Positions 43,487 to 51,365 of a stretch of 64,000 bases of DNA are shown piece after piece. The notes below the pieces were generated by a model, which worked only from the letters and a program-made list of their open reading frames with translations, was not told the DNA's origin and made no database searches. The stretch spans positions 19,755 through 83,754 of the forward strand of contig OMWH01000012.1 in assembly GCA_900314755.1 (NCBI GenBank), in the 5' to 3' direction. Source of the DNA: an uncultured Prevotellaceae bacterium (GTDB lineage: Bacteria; Bacteroidota; Bacteroidia; Bacteroidales; Bacteroidaceae). The position numbers were made by a program, and so were the translations under genes. Positions within the stretch are counted from its first letter, which is position 1, and each line of letters begins with the position of its first letter.

Positions 43487-44566
43487 TCAGGTGAGTAATA
43501 TCTGTACGATACGCTCTGCCGACCGACCGTCCCAGCGGTCAGGCAGACTACCGCTCTTCCACTCTCCTGCAATTAGACGGTGTAATGCGTCACTCAATTT
43601 CTCCGCATCCTCACCCACCAGTTCGTTGGTACCCTGCTTCACGGTCTCTATATGTTCCGTATAGCTGTTCAGGGTGATACAGGGAATGTGATGGAAGGTC
43701 GCCTCCTCTGCTACGTTTCCTGAGTCGGTGATGATACCCATGGCATGGGAGGTCAGATAACCGAACTCAAGATATGGGAGGGAGGGGACTATTGAGAGGT
43801 GAGAGGTGAGAGGTGAGAGGTGAGAGGTGAGAGTGGAGAGTTGAGAGGTGACTGAAGGGCGCAAGGGGGCAATAACGGGGATATCCCCTGCTTCCTCTCT
43901 GATGGAATCGAGCATTTTCTGCAGATTATCTTTGTCGGCAAGCAATGCCTTGCGGTTGATGGTGAACACCAGGTATTTGCCATCCTCGATGCCGTCCAGA
44001 CAGGCAGGACGCTGCCAACGGTCGTGGTTGTAACGCAGCGAGTCCATGAGGATATTACCCACCATATAGATTTTATGCATCTCGGCTCCCTCACGGGTCG
44101 CAATACTGTTGGAACTGACTCCTGCCGTAAACAGTAAATCACTCAAACCGTCTATCACTAACCGATTGATTTCCTTTGGCATACGGATATCAAAGGAACG
44201 GGTACCAGCAACCAGATGTGCCAGGCGCAACCCTCTTTTCTTTGTCACGATAGCGGCAGCCATCGTCGAGGCGAGGTCGTCGACCACGATGACCGTATCT
44301 GTCTCATGCTGCTCCAGATACTGCTCGAACTCGGACATCACCCTACCCGTCAACTCATTCAGGTTCTCGCAGTCCACCCCGAGGAACACATCAGGACGAG
44401 GTATCTGCAAATCGGAAAATAGCGAGTCCTCCAAAGTAGGGTCATCCTCCCTGCCGGCATATACCAGCTGATAGGTGATACCTTCCGTTCTCTCGATGGA
44501 ACGGATGATAGGAGCCACCTTCACGAAATTAGGACGCGCCCCTGTGAATATACAAATCTTCTGCAT
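43487..44566 (-). CDS. Divergent UDP-GlcNAc 2-epimerase-like (WecB family) protein
   Basis: The 359-residue GT-B-fold protein begins KICIFTGARPNFVKVAPIIR, typical of WecB. Key positions differ: the catalytic HVEAG motif reads HLVAG, so Glu is Val119, and the THRRE motif reads TINRKA, so His is Asn204. The Asp near residue 96 and MPKEINR (E132) are kept. A 7-bp tandem array (43794-43849) encodes about residues 239-258. It may no longer epimerise UDP-GlcNAc, or may do a related reaction. A possible TACTTTTG -7 box lies at 44639-44646. Confidence 0.75.
   Translation of the reverse strand: MQKICIFTGARPNFVKVAPIIRSIERTEGITYQLVYAGREDDPTLEDSLFSDLQIPRPDVFLGVDCENLNELTGRVMSEFEQYLEQHETDTVIVVDDLASTMAAAIVTKKRGLRLAHLVAGTRSFDIRMPKEINRLVIDGLSDLLFTAGVSSNSIATREGAEMHKIYMVGNILMDSLRYNHDRWQRPACLDGIEDGKYLVFTINRKALLADKDNLQKMLDSIREEAGDIPVIAPLRPSVTSQLSTLTSHLSPLTSHLSIVPSLPYLEFGYLTSHAMGIITDSGNVAEEATFHHIPCITLNSYTEHIETVKQGTNELVGEDAEKLSDALHRLIAGEWKSGSLPDRWDGRSAERIVQILLT
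43794..43849. repeat. Five-copy GAGAGGT array within the WecB-like gene
   Basis: Five exact copies of GAGAGGT run from 43794 to 43828, then degenerate copies to 43849. In the coding strand they give a TSHLSPL-type peptide repeat. Because the unit is 7 bp, gain or loss of one copy would shift the reading frame. Confidence 0.9.
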
Positions 44567-44701
44567 GGCTTATCTTTTCTTTGAAGCAACTGATAACTTA
44601 TACATAATCAATGATCTTATCGACTTCCTTTCATTTTGCAAAAGTAATCAATTTTTTCTTAAAAGACAAAATATAACTATGAAGATTTTCCAAGAATGTC
44701 T

Positions 44702-45718
44702 CTATAGCTCGGAAAAAAACTTATGTCCCTTTGCATAGTATTGCCAGAGGACAGAGAAATGGTATTGCCCGGGGATGTCCTCCACCACCCTGGACTGCTG
44801 TATCGCAGTGCGGTCAGCGGAGAAATCTTTCTTCCACCGCTTGTAGGCGCGACGGGCACGGTAGATGGCACGGAAATCACCCCAATTCCCTTTCAGCAAA
44901 AGAGTCTGCCATGCGGCAAGGTAATCGAGGAACCACCGCCAGCACATGACATATCTGAGTTCTGAGTCAGGAAGACACTTATAAAGCATCGTCAGGTTGT
45001 TGCGGAAATTAAGGAACGTCTTCATCGGATTAGACTTCGGCAGGGTACCGCCTCCCACATGGTACACATAGCTCTCAGGCAGGCAGTAAATCTTACGACC
45101 ACGGATGCGAAGCCGCCAACAGAGGTCTATCTCCTCATTATGGGCAAAGAAACGACCGTCAAGTCCTCCCGCATCCCAATAGTCTTTCGACCGTATCATC
45201 AAAGCCGCACCTGTAGCCCATAGTATTTCTGTGGCATAGTCATATTGTCCATTGTCACGTTCCACGGTGTCGAAGATACGCCCTCGGCAGAAAGGATAGC
45301 CGAAGCGGTCGAGGAATCCCCCACTCGCCCCTGCATACTCAAACATATCCTTGTCGAAAACAGAAAGCAGCTTGGGCTGACATGCCGCCACCTCGGGATG
45401 GGCATCCATGAACTCGACGAGGGGAGTAAGCCAGTGATGCGTCACTTCGATGTCGCTGTTCAGCAGCAGGTAGTATTCCGCATCAATCTGCCGCAATGCC
45501 TTGTTATAGCCCTCGGCAAAGCCCCAGTTCCTCTCCAGTCGGATGATGTTGCACTCGGGGAATCCCTGGGCAAGCAGATTCAGGGAGCCGTCCGTCGAAG
45601 CGTTGTCCGCAACATATATTTGTGCCTCTTCACGAGAATAATGCATGACGGCAGGCAGATACTTCTTCAGCATCTCCTCTCCGTTCCAGTTCAGTATGAC
45701 TATTGCCAGCTTATCCAT
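44702..45718 (-). CDS. Family 2 glycosyltransferase (rhamnosyl-type)
   Basis: The 338-residue protein has the GT2 opening LAIVILNWNGEEMLKKYLPA, a DNASTDGSLNLL motif, EYYLLLNSDIEVTHHWLTPL (DxD-like) and WATGAALMIRSKDYW. The pattern matches the rhamnosyltransferase-like branch in polysaccharide clusters. No membrane helix is clear. It overlaps mtaB by 8 bp. Confidence 0.87.
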   Translation of the reverse strand: MDKLAIVILNWNGEEMLKKYLPAVMHYSREEAQIYVADNASTDGSLNLLAQGFPECNIIRLERNWGFAEGYNKALRQIDAEYYLLLNSDIEVTHHWLTPLVEFMDAHPEVAACQPKLLSVFDKDMFEYAGASGGFLDRFGYPFCRGRIFDTVERDNGQYDYATEILWATGAALMIRSKDYWDAGGLDGRFFAHNEEIDLCWRLRIRGRKIYCLPESYVYHVGGGTLPKSNPMKTFLNFRNNLTMLYKCLPDSELRYVMCWRWFLDYLAAWQTLLLKGNWGDFRAIYRARRAYKRWKKDFSADRTAIQQSRVVEDIPGQYHFSVLWQYYAKGHKFFSEL

Positions 45719-47045
45719 TGAGTATCGCTTTTAATGCTGTTTGATCATGATTGAAATCACCAAGACACACCGTCATCAGTTGGTTGTCATATTCCTCACG
45801 CACTTCTGAGGGGGGCAGTTCCACACGGATATAATTCCTGGTGAAACCATGCATCGCCTTACCACGGGGGGCTTTCTCGAAAAGGACCTCTGCCTCTGTC
45901 CCCATATACCGCTGATAGAATGCATGGGTCTTCTCGTCAGAGAGGTCGAGCAACCGCTTACTACGTACCCTCTTGTCGGCATCGCTGACAACATAGGGAA
46001 TGGAGAGGGCTGACGTTCCCGGACGCTCAGAATACGGAAAGACATGCAGCTGTGTCACATCGAGACCACTTAGGAAATCATAGGTCTCCTCAAAACATGC
46101 CGGTGTCTCTCCCCTACACCCCACCATCACGTCAACACCAATAAAGGCATCGGGCATGACAGACTTGATGCGTTGTATCTTGTCGGCAAACAACTGACGG
46201 TCGTAATGACGGTGCATCATTCTCAATACCGTATCGCTACCACTCTGCAAGGGTATATGGTAATGGGGCATGAAAGCACGGCTATGGGCGCAATAGTCGA
46301 TGAGCTCATCACTCAACAGGTCGGGTTCCAGACTACTGATGCGATAACGCTGAATACCCTCTACGGCATCCAGTGCCTTCACCAAGTCAATGAACCGCTC
46401 TCCTGTCGTCTTACCGAAATCACCGATATTGACACCTGTCAAGACAATCTCCTTGCCACCCTCATGAGCTGCTTCCTCTGCCTGTGCCACCAGGGAGGAG
46501 ATACTGGGATTACGGCTGAACCCGCGGGCATAGGGTATCGTGCAGTAAGTGCAGAAATAGTCACAACCGTCCTGTACTTTCAAGAAATAACGGGTGCGGT
46601 TGCCTCGTGAACAAGAGGGTGCGAAGGACTTGATATCCTTCGTCTTCTCCGTCTTGTAGGAGGGAACATGCTCACGGCTGATGAAGGCTTCCGACAAGAA
46701 CTGTATCAGGTTTGCCTTCTCGTTGGCACCCAGCACCAGGTCAACACCTTCTATCTTACTCACGAAATCAGGCTTCAACTGCGCATAGCATCCAGTGACC
46801 ACCACAAAGGCATGCGGATGCTGGCGCACCATGCGGTGTATAGCCTGACGACACTTATGATCAGCAACCTCGGTCACCGAGCATGTGTTAATCAGGCAGA
46901 TATCGGCATGCTCTCCCTTGGCGGCAGTCTGCACTCCCATTTCCTGCAACATCTTCGCAAAGGTTGATGTCTCAGAGAAGTTCAACTTACAGCCCAGTGT
47001 GAAATAGGCGGCTTTCTTACCTTGGAATATCGACGAGTCTATCAT
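45711..47045 (-). CDS. mtaB: tRNA t6A37 methylthiotransferase MtaB
   Basis: The 444-residue radical SAM enzyme has an N-terminal UPF0004 domain with cluster cysteines (TLGCKLNFSE, INTCSVTEVADHKC, VVTGCYAQLKP) and the radical SAM motif CDYFCTYCTIPYARG. A C-terminal TRAM domain follows. It adds a methylthio group to t6A37 of tRNA. Residue pattern fits MtaB better than MiaB or RimO. Its promoter is at 47076-47083. Confidence 0.93.
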   Translation of the reverse strand: MIDSSIFQGKKAAYFTLGCKLNFSETSTFAKMLQEMGVQTAAKGEHADICLINTCSVTEVADHKCRQAIHRMVRQHPHAFVVVTGCYAQLKPDFVSKIEGVDLVLGANEKANLIQFLSEAFISREHVPSYKTEKTKDIKSFAPSCSRGNRTRYFLKVQDGCDYFCTYCTIPYARGFSRNPSISSLVAQAEEAAHEGGKEIVLTGVNIGDFGKTTGERFIDLVKALDAVEGIQRYRISSLEPDLLSDELIDYCAHSRAFMPHYHIPLQSGSDTVLRMMHRHYDRQLFADKIQRIKSVMPDAFIGVDVMVGCRGETPACFEETYDFLSGLDVTQLHVFPYSERPGTSALSIPYVVSDADKRVRSKRLLDLSDEKTHAFYQRYMGTEAEVLFEKAPRGKAMHGFTRNYIRVELPPSEVREEYDNQLMTVCLGDFNHDQTALKAILNG

Positions 47046-47075
47046 ATATATAATAAGGTGTCAACTATACGACCA

Positions 47076-47083
47076 CAAAGGTA
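47076..47083 (-). promoter_or_regulatory. -7 box (TACCTTTG) of mtaB
   Basis: Minus-strand TACCTTTG lies 30 bp upstream of the mtaB start at 47045. Confidence 0.6.
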
Positions 47084-47188
47084 CACATTTTCCATTAAAA
47101 AAGTGCGAAATTTAGCAAATATTCGATTAAGTGTAAAAAAGATAACATTTTTAACATTTCGTAAATCACTGATTCATAGCGTTTTGCG

Positions 47189-47248
47189 AAAAAGTTACAA
47201 AAAAGGACTAAAAAAAGTCACAAAAAAAAGTACAACGTATCAAAAAAA
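47189..47248. other. Phased A-tracts upstream of the lipoprotein promoter
   Basis: A-runs start at 47189, 47199, 47210, 47222 and 47242. Spacing of about 10-12 bp for the first four fits the helical repeat and predicts DNA bending just upstream of the TACCTTTG box. The whole 47046-47252 region is very A/T-rich and holds no gene. Confidence 0.6.
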
Positions 47249-47252
47249 TGCC

Positions 47253-47260
47253 TACCTTTG
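47253..47260 (+). promoter_or_regulatory. -7 box (TACCTTTG) of the small lipoprotein gene
   Basis: TACCTTTG followed by GCAG lies 52 bp before the lipoprotein ATG at 47313 and immediately after the phased A-tracts. Confidence 0.65.
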
Positions 47261-47312
47261 CAGCGTTTTAATAAACAAATGATTGTTTTACAGATTTTAA
47301 AAGCTTAGAAAA

Positions 47313-47480
47313 ATGAAAAAATTAGTATTTATGTTCGCAGCTATCGTAGCTGTTTCTTTCGCTTCTTGTGGTAACAAGGCTCAGCAGGCTCCTGTTGACA
47401 CTGATTCAGTAGAGGTTGTTGATAGCGCTAGCGCTGACACTGCTGCTGTTGACACTGTTGCTGCTGATAGCGTTAAGTAA
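47313..47480 (+). CDS. 55-residue acidic lipoprotein
   Basis: ATG at 47313 opens a 55-residue frame. It has a lipoprotein signal peptide (KKLVFMFAAIVAVSFASC) with lipobox FASC, then an acidic mature part rich in Asp, Ala, Val and Ser with repeats like DTAAVDTVAADSVK. Codons are strongly biased (GCT, GTT, GAC), suggesting high expression. No domain is recognised; it may be a small outer-membrane spacer lipoprotein. It has its own promoter and terminator. Confidence 0.8.
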   Translation: MKKLVFMFAAIVAVSFASCGNKAQQAPVDTDSVEVVDSASADTAAVDTVAADSVK

Positions 47481-47511
47481 TCAGAAGACTCGAACAAAAT
47501 TGAGAGAATTG

Positions 47512-47540
47512 CCGCTGGATGAGAATCCAGCGGTTTTTTT
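47512..47540 (+). terminator. Terminator of the small lipoprotein gene
   Basis: CCGCTGGAT and ATCCAGCGG form a perfect 9-bp stem with loop GAGA, followed by seven T. A textbook Rho-independent terminator 32 bp after the stop. Confidence 0.95.
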
Positions 47541-47544
47541 ATGA

Positions 47545-47568
47545 CTATAGGTACTATAGTCACTATAG
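47545..47568. repeat. Three CTATAG copies on a 9-bp period
   Basis: CTATAG occurs at 47545, 47554 and 47563, between the two terminators. It belongs to a 9-bp CTA-phased family also seen in ileS (28997-29032) and in the ABC-F gene (52692-52736). Confidence 0.75.
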
Positions 47569-47569
47569 T

Positions 47570-47607
47570 TAGAAAAAAAGAGGACTCGCCACTGGCAAGT
47601 CCTCTTT
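47570..47607 (-). terminator. Terminator of the rpsF-rpsR-rplI operon
   Basis: On the minus strand AAAGAGGACTTGCC pairs with GGCGAGTCCTCTTT (one G-T wobble), followed by a T-run (47570-47580 on the plus strand as AGAAAAAAAG). It lies 34 bp after the rplI stop. Confidence 0.9.
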
Positions 47608-47641
47608 GCGTATAATAACTATGATTTGCTTTACAGCATGG

Positions 47642-48181
47642 TTATTCTTCTGTAGCAGGAGCAGCCTCAGCAACAGGAGCCTCAGCAACAGGTGCCTCGG
47701 CTACAGGAGCAGCCTCCTCTTTCTTCTCCTCAGCAGGAGCGTTCTCGGCAACAACCTTTACAGGGATAGCAACCTCAACCTCCTTATGGAAGTGAACGGT
47801 AGCCACATAGTCACCGACAGTCTTAGCATCAGTCATGGTAATGATCTTACGGTCGATATCATGACCCAGCTTCTTCAGTTCCTCGGCAACGATGTTAGCA
47901 TTGACAGAACCATAGAGCTGACCGGTGGCACTCACCTTAGCGGCGATGCACAGAGCAACATCCTTGATAGCCTCACCCTTCTTCTCAGCCTCAGCCTTGA
48001 TAGCGGCGAGCTTGTGAGCCTGCTGTTTGAGGTTCTCAGCGAGAACCTTCTTGGCAGAAGGAGAAGCAATAACGCCCTTACCCTGAGGAATCAGGTAGTT
48101 ACGACCGTAACCAGACTTCACGTTTACGATATCGTTCTTATATCCCAGACCGATAATGTCTTCTTTCAGTATAATTTCCAT
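47642..48181 (-). CDS. rplI: Ribosomal protein L9 with acidic Ala-Pro-Glu tail
   Basis: The 179-residue protein begins MEIILKEDIIGLGYKNDIVN and has the N-domain, long helix and C-domain of L9. After about residue 147 a tail of APAEEKKEEAAPVAEAPVAE-type repeats follows, which E. coli L9 (149 residues) lacks. L9 binds 23S rRNA and helps keep the reading frame. It is last in the rpsF-rpsR-rplI operon, 20 bp after rpsR. Confidence 0.97.
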   Translation of the reverse strand: MEIILKEDIIGLGYKNDIVNVKSGYGRNYLIPQGKGVIASPSAKKVLAENLKQQAHKLAAIKAEAEKKGEAIKDVALCIAAKVSATGQLYGSVNANIVAEELKKLGHDIDRKIITMTDAKTVGDYVATVHFHKEVEVAIPVKVVAENAPAEEKKEEAAPVAEAPVAEAPVAEAAPATEE

Positions 48182-48201
48182 ATTGTCGTCCTCCTCCTTA
48201 T

Positions 48202-48468
48202 TTATTTCAACATATCAGTAACGTAAGGAAGCAGTGCAATCTGGCGAGCACGCTTAACAGCCTGAGCCACACGACGCTGATACTTCAGCGATGTACCTGT
48301 GATACGGCGGGGAAGAATCTTACCCTGCTCGTTGAGGAACTTCTTGAGGAACTCGGGGTCCTTGTAGTCTACATATTTAATACCACTCTTCTTGAAGCGG
48401 CAATACTTCTTCTTCTTTGTGTCGATAGAAGGAGCTGTCAAATAGCGGATTTCTGTTTCTTGTGCCAT
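48202..48468 (-). CDS. rpsR: Ribosomal protein S18
   Basis: The 88-residue small-subunit protein has [20 protein letters not shown] and the signature [20 protein letters not shown], then [20 protein letters not shown]. It binds S6 in the 30S platform, which fits its place 2 bp after rpsF. Confidence 0.98.
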   Translation of the reverse strand: MAQETEIRYLTAPSIDTKKKKYCRFKKSGIKYVDYKDPEFLKKFLNEQGKILPRRITGTSLKYQRRVAQAVKRARQIALLPYVTDMLK

Positions 48469-48470
48469 AA

Positions 48471-48815
48471 TTATGCCTCCTCTTTTTTACCAAATTTGTT
48501 ACGACGCTTCTCTGCATACTCTGCAGCATACTTGTCGAACTTCACTGTCTGGAAACGGATCACTTTCTCGTCACGACGGAAAGCAGTCTCCAAAGTCTTA
48601 ATCACTGATGGCTCAGCCTTGAACTCTACCAGGAAATAGAAACCTGTAGACTTCTTCTGAATAGCGTAAGCCATCTTCTTCAATCCCCAGGCCTCTTCAT
48701 TCACGATCTCAGCACCATTGTCGGTGAGGACCTTCTTGAACTTAGCGACCGTTTCCTTTGTCTGCTCATCAGACAAAACGGGAGTCAAAATGAAAACGGT
48801 TTCGTATTGATTCAT
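48471..48815 (-). CDS. rpsF: Ribosomal protein S6
   Basis: The 114-residue protein begins [20 protein letters not shown] and has [20 protein letters not shown], the S6 signature. It is the first gene of the operon with rpsR and rplI; S6 and S18 form a heterodimer on 16S rRNA. The promoter is at 48863-48870. Confidence 0.98.
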   Translation of the reverse strand: MNQYETVFILTPVLSDEQTKETVAKFKKVLTDNGAEIVNEEAWGLKKMAYAIQKKSTGFYFLVEFKAEPSVIKTLETAFRRDEKVIRFQTVKFDKYAAEYAEKRRNKFGKKEEA

Positions 48816-48862
48816 ACTACTTAAAATAAATAATTATTTGTTGTTTTGCAAAATTGCGGGTG

Positions 48863-48870
48863 CAAAGGTA
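48863..48870 (-). promoter_or_regulatory. -7 box (TACCTTTG) of the rpsF operon
   Basis: Minus-strand TACCTTTG followed by GCAC, 47 bp upstream of the rpsF ATG at 48815, in the region divergent with the small membrane protein gene. Confidence 0.65.
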
Positions 48871-48913
48871 CAAAATATTTGCGAAATACACCTTATTATT
48901 AATAATAAATTCT

Positions 48914-48921
48914 TATCTTTG
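48914..48921 (+). promoter_or_regulatory. -7 box (TATCTTTG) of the 58-residue membrane protein gene
   Basis: TATCTTTG followed by CAGT lies 21 bp before the ATG at 48943. Confidence 0.6.
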
Positions 48922-48942
48922 CAGTAAATTTTAACGATTTAT

Positions 48943-49119
48943 ATGAAAAAGTACGTCTCCGCAATAGGAATTTTGATGGTAGTGGCAGGCACGTTGCTGC
49001 TACTTGCCGCTTATCTGTTGCATCAGACCACAAACCTCCTGTTGTCTGCTGGTCTGCTTTTAATCATCACAGGCATCGTGTGCTACATACAAGGCATCAA
49101 GCATTCCAACAGCTACTAA
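48943..49119 (+). CDS. 58-residue protein with two membrane helices
   Basis: ATG 48943 opens a 58-codon frame ending TAA at 49117-49119. It begins MKKYVSAIGILMVVAGTLLL, has a short HQTTN loop, then a second helix (LLLSAGLLLIITGIVCYIQG) and a polar end KHSNSY. It has its own -7 box 21 bp upstream. No named family is recognised. Its stop directly touches the stop of the convergent SGNH hydrolase gene. Confidence 0.7.
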   Translation: MKKYVSAIGILMVVAGTLLLLAAYLLHQTTNLLLSAGLLLIITGIVCYIQGIKHSNSY

Positions 49120-49797
49120 CTACCTCAGAGCTGCTCCTACCTGCTCGGCTATCTGCCGCATTCCCTTCTGCGAAGGATGCCCCCACTGTTTGTCTATGTC
49201 ATGCAACTGGATATAGGGCACCTGGTAATGGTCGCATATCGTCTTCATGGAGGCGGTGATATCTTCCGAAAGGATATCATTGATAATCACATAGATCTCC
49301 GAGCCCGGATAACGGTTCTGCAGATGAGCCAGCACATACGCCATGGCTGGACGGAACTGGTAGAGGTCACTTGCCGTCCAACCGCCGTATTTGAAATCTC
49401 CCACAGGCGACTTTGCCCATGTGTCGTTCGTACCTCCGAAGACAAGGATGACATCCGGTGACCCCAAATGCCAAAGACGGGTACAGTATGAGCGGTCACT
49501 ATAGTCAGCCCCGTCATATCCGGTATGACAGATGGTGGCACCTGAGAAAGAGTTGTTCTGGCACAGACGATACCCTTTCCGCCGTATCAGCTGCTGCCAC
49601 CACAACTGGCGGACATCCTGCACGTCATTGTTCTCTGCTTTTTCCTGCGGATACCATACATAATTACTGTCCGGCAAGACATACCCTTTAAAGGTGCTGT
49701 AGGAATCACCCAGAATAGAGATGCCACACTTCGACTGCGCCTGCAACCCTGTGCATGCCACGACTGCCAACAAAATAAAGAATATACGTCTCATCAC
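49120..49797 (-). CDS. Secreted SGNH/GDSL-type hydrolase
   Basis: The 225-residue protein has a signal peptide (RRIFFILLAVVACTGLQAQS). SGNH blocks are SILGDSYSTF (Ser), SFSGATICHTGYD (Gly), VFGGTNDTW (Asn) and WGHPSQKGMRQIAEQV (Asp/His pair). These enzymes are esterases, lipases or carbohydrate deacetylases; the substrate cannot be read. It probably acts in the periplasm or outside. Start ATG 49797. Confidence 0.85.
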   Translation of the reverse strand: MMRRIFFILLAVVACTGLQAQSKCGISILGDSYSTFKGYVLPDSNYVWYPQEKAENNDVQDVRQLWWQQLIRRKGYRLCQNNSFSGATICHTGYDGADYSDRSYCTRLWHLGSPDVILVFGGTNDTWAKSPVGDFKYGGWTASDLYQFRPAMAYVLAHLQNRYPGSEIYVIINDILSEDITASMKTICDHYQVPYIQLHDIDKQWGHPSQKGMRQIAEQVGAALR

Positions 49798-49814
49798 TTC
49801 ATTAGTTTAGTTAA

Positions 49815-49849
49815 ACAAAAAGCTCACTGAACGACTATTCAATGAGCTT
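49815..49849 (-). terminator. Terminator downstream of tRNA-Asp
   Basis: On the minus strand AAGCTCATTGAA pairs with TTCAGTGAGCTT (12 bp, one G-T wobble) with a TAGTCG loop, followed by TTTTTGTTT. It lies 10 bp after the tRNA 3' end. Confidence 0.85.
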
Positions 49850-49858
49850 CTTTTCTTG

Positions 49859-49932
49859 CGGTGCGTACGAGACTCGAACTCGTGACCTCCTGCGTGACAG
49901 GCAGGCATTCTAACCAACTGAACTAACGCACC
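49859..49932 (-). tRNA. tRNA-Asp (anticodon GTC)
   Basis: On the minus strand the acceptor GGTGCGT pairs with ACGCACC, with G as discriminator. D-arm TTCAGTTGGTTAGAA, anticodon arm CCTGC-CTGTCAC-GCAGG with anticodon GTC, and T-arm ACGAGTTCGAGTCTCGT are all complete. Length 74 nt; CCA is not encoded. It has a TACCTTTG promoter upstream and a terminator downstream. Confidence 0.97.
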
Positions 49933-49951
49933 AGTTTCTGTTTTGCGGGTG

Positions 49952-49959
49952 CAAAGGTA
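49952..49959 (-). promoter_or_regulatory. -7 box (TACCTTTG) of tRNA-Asp
   Basis: Minus-strand TACCTTTG followed by GCACCCGC, about 20 bp upstream of the tRNA 5' end at 49932. Confidence 0.65.
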
Positions 49960-49999
49960 TGAAGAAAAAACATATCTGCAAAACTATTTGTGTTAAAAT

Positions 50000-50503
50000 T
50001 TATAAAATCCTTTGCATTAACTTTGCGTCATGATACACCCTTCCATCATAAAGCCAATCACTCAACGTGGCTGACTCCTTGAATTCCAACTTGTTAAACA
50101 GTTTGAGGGCTATTTCGTTCATCACATCAACAATCACATACACCTGATGCAGATGTAGCACATGAAGAGAGTAATGCAACATCTCTTCAATGACAGAACT
50201 TGCATATCCTTGATGCCGGTATGACGACTGGATGACGATGCCCAGCTCTGCCCGCATGTGCTGCGGGTCGAAGTTCACCACATCAGCAATACCAACAGCC
50301 TCCCCGTCTGTATTCTCCACTATCAGGCGCACCTGCCGGTCGCTGTATATATCATCCCTGGAGTGAGCGATATAGTCATGGAGTGTATAACGGGAGTATG
50401 GCACATTCGTAGCACCCACATTCCAAAGTGACCTGTCATTCTCTATCTCATAAAGCATGTCAAGGTCTTCCGGCTCCAATGCCCTTAGTCTAATTTTTTG
50501 CAT
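50000..50503 (-). CDS. GNAT-family N-acetyltransferase
   Basis: The 167-residue protein has the RimJ/RimL-like pattern: IRLRALEPEDLDMLYEIEND, then AVGIADVVNFDPQHMRAELG, and the acetyl-CoA loop VIQSSYRHQGYASSVIEEML. It acetylates an amine on a protein, antibiotic or metabolite; the target is unknown. It overlaps the glycosyltransferase gene by 14 bp and ends the engB operon. Confidence 0.88.
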   Translation of the reverse strand: MQKIRLRALEPEDLDMLYEIENDRSLWNVGATNVPYSRYTLHDYIAHSRDDIYSDRQVRLIVENTDGEAVGIADVVNFDPQHMRAELGIVIQSSYRHQGYASSVIEEMLHYSLHVLHLHQVYVIVDVMNEIALKLFNKLEFKESATLSDWLYDGRVYHDAKLMQRIL

Positions 50504-51365
50504 AATAGTCTTTATGAGGATTCACAAATCGCCGCAACTGTCTTCCCATCATCTGCAACAATGCCAACAGCGCCCGGAAATAGATCGCTGCCTGGATGGG
50601 TAACGAGAGCAGGAAACTCAAATGGCTGTAATGCTTCCGGAAGAAGATAAGCATTGCCTGATAGAACACATGAACATAACGGAAAGAGGATTTCTGTGTC
50701 GACTTCCCTTTGTAATGGATGATATCGTATGGCAAATACCAGTTCTGCCAACCTCCATGAATCATGCGGTACGACAGATCGATGTCCTCACCATACATGA
50801 AATAGTCTTCATCCAGAAGACCTATCTGGTCCAATGCCTTCCGACGCAGCATACAATAAGCTCCGCTGACGACCTCTATCTGGCAAGGCTCGTCCCATGG
50901 CAGGTCACTCATATAATAACGGTGGGAGAACCCTAACATCTTGAGCATTGCCACCCATGGCGTTGGGATGGCACGCCGTGACTCGGGAGCAGGATTGCCG
51001 TCATGGGTCAGCATCCGCACCCCTACCCCTCCTGCTTGTGGATGGGCATCCATGAAATCAACACAGGAGCTGATGGTATTCTCATAGACAAAAGTATCTG
51101 GGTTTAACAACAGCACGTATTCTGACGCTGACGCACGGATAGCCTGATTGTTTGCACGGGAGAAGCCCACATTCTCCTTGTTGGGGATAAGGCGGACATC
51201 CGGGTAATGCTCCCGCAGGTAGTTGACGGTATCGTCTTTCGAACAGTTGTCAACAACGACGATCTCCGCATCAATCCGCTCCGTCGCCTTGTGGACACTG
51301 TCTATACACGGCACCAGATAGTCCAGGACGTTATAGCTGACTATGACGATTGTTATCTTCTTCAT
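50490..51365 (-). CDS. Family 2 glycosyltransferase (rhamnosyl-type)
   Basis: The start is ATG 51365 (MKKITIVIVSYN), 291 residues. Motifs are VVDNCSKDDTVNYL, NVGFSRANNQAIRASASEYV, LLLNPDTFVYENTI (DxD-like), and VSGAYCMLRRKALDQ with YFMYGEDIDLSYRM. The C-terminal part has one hydrophobic segment. It resembles polysaccharide rhamnosyltransferases; acceptor unknown. It overlaps the membrane protein gene by 35 bp. Confidence 0.88.
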   Translation of the reverse strand: MKKITIVIVSYNVLDYLVPCIDSVHKATERIDAEIVVVDNCSKDDTVNYLREHYPDVRLIPNKENVGFSRANNQAIRASASEYVLLLNPDTFVYENTISSCVDFMDAHPQAGGVGVRMLTHDGNPAPESRRAIPTPWVAMLKMLGFSHRYYMSDLPWDEPCQIEVVSGAYCMLRRKALDQIGLLDEDYFMYGEDIDLSYRMIHGGWQNWYLPYDIIHYKGKSTQKSSFRYVHVFYQAMLIFFRKHYSHLSFLLSLPIQAAIYFRALLALLQMMGRQLRRFVNPHKDYYAKN

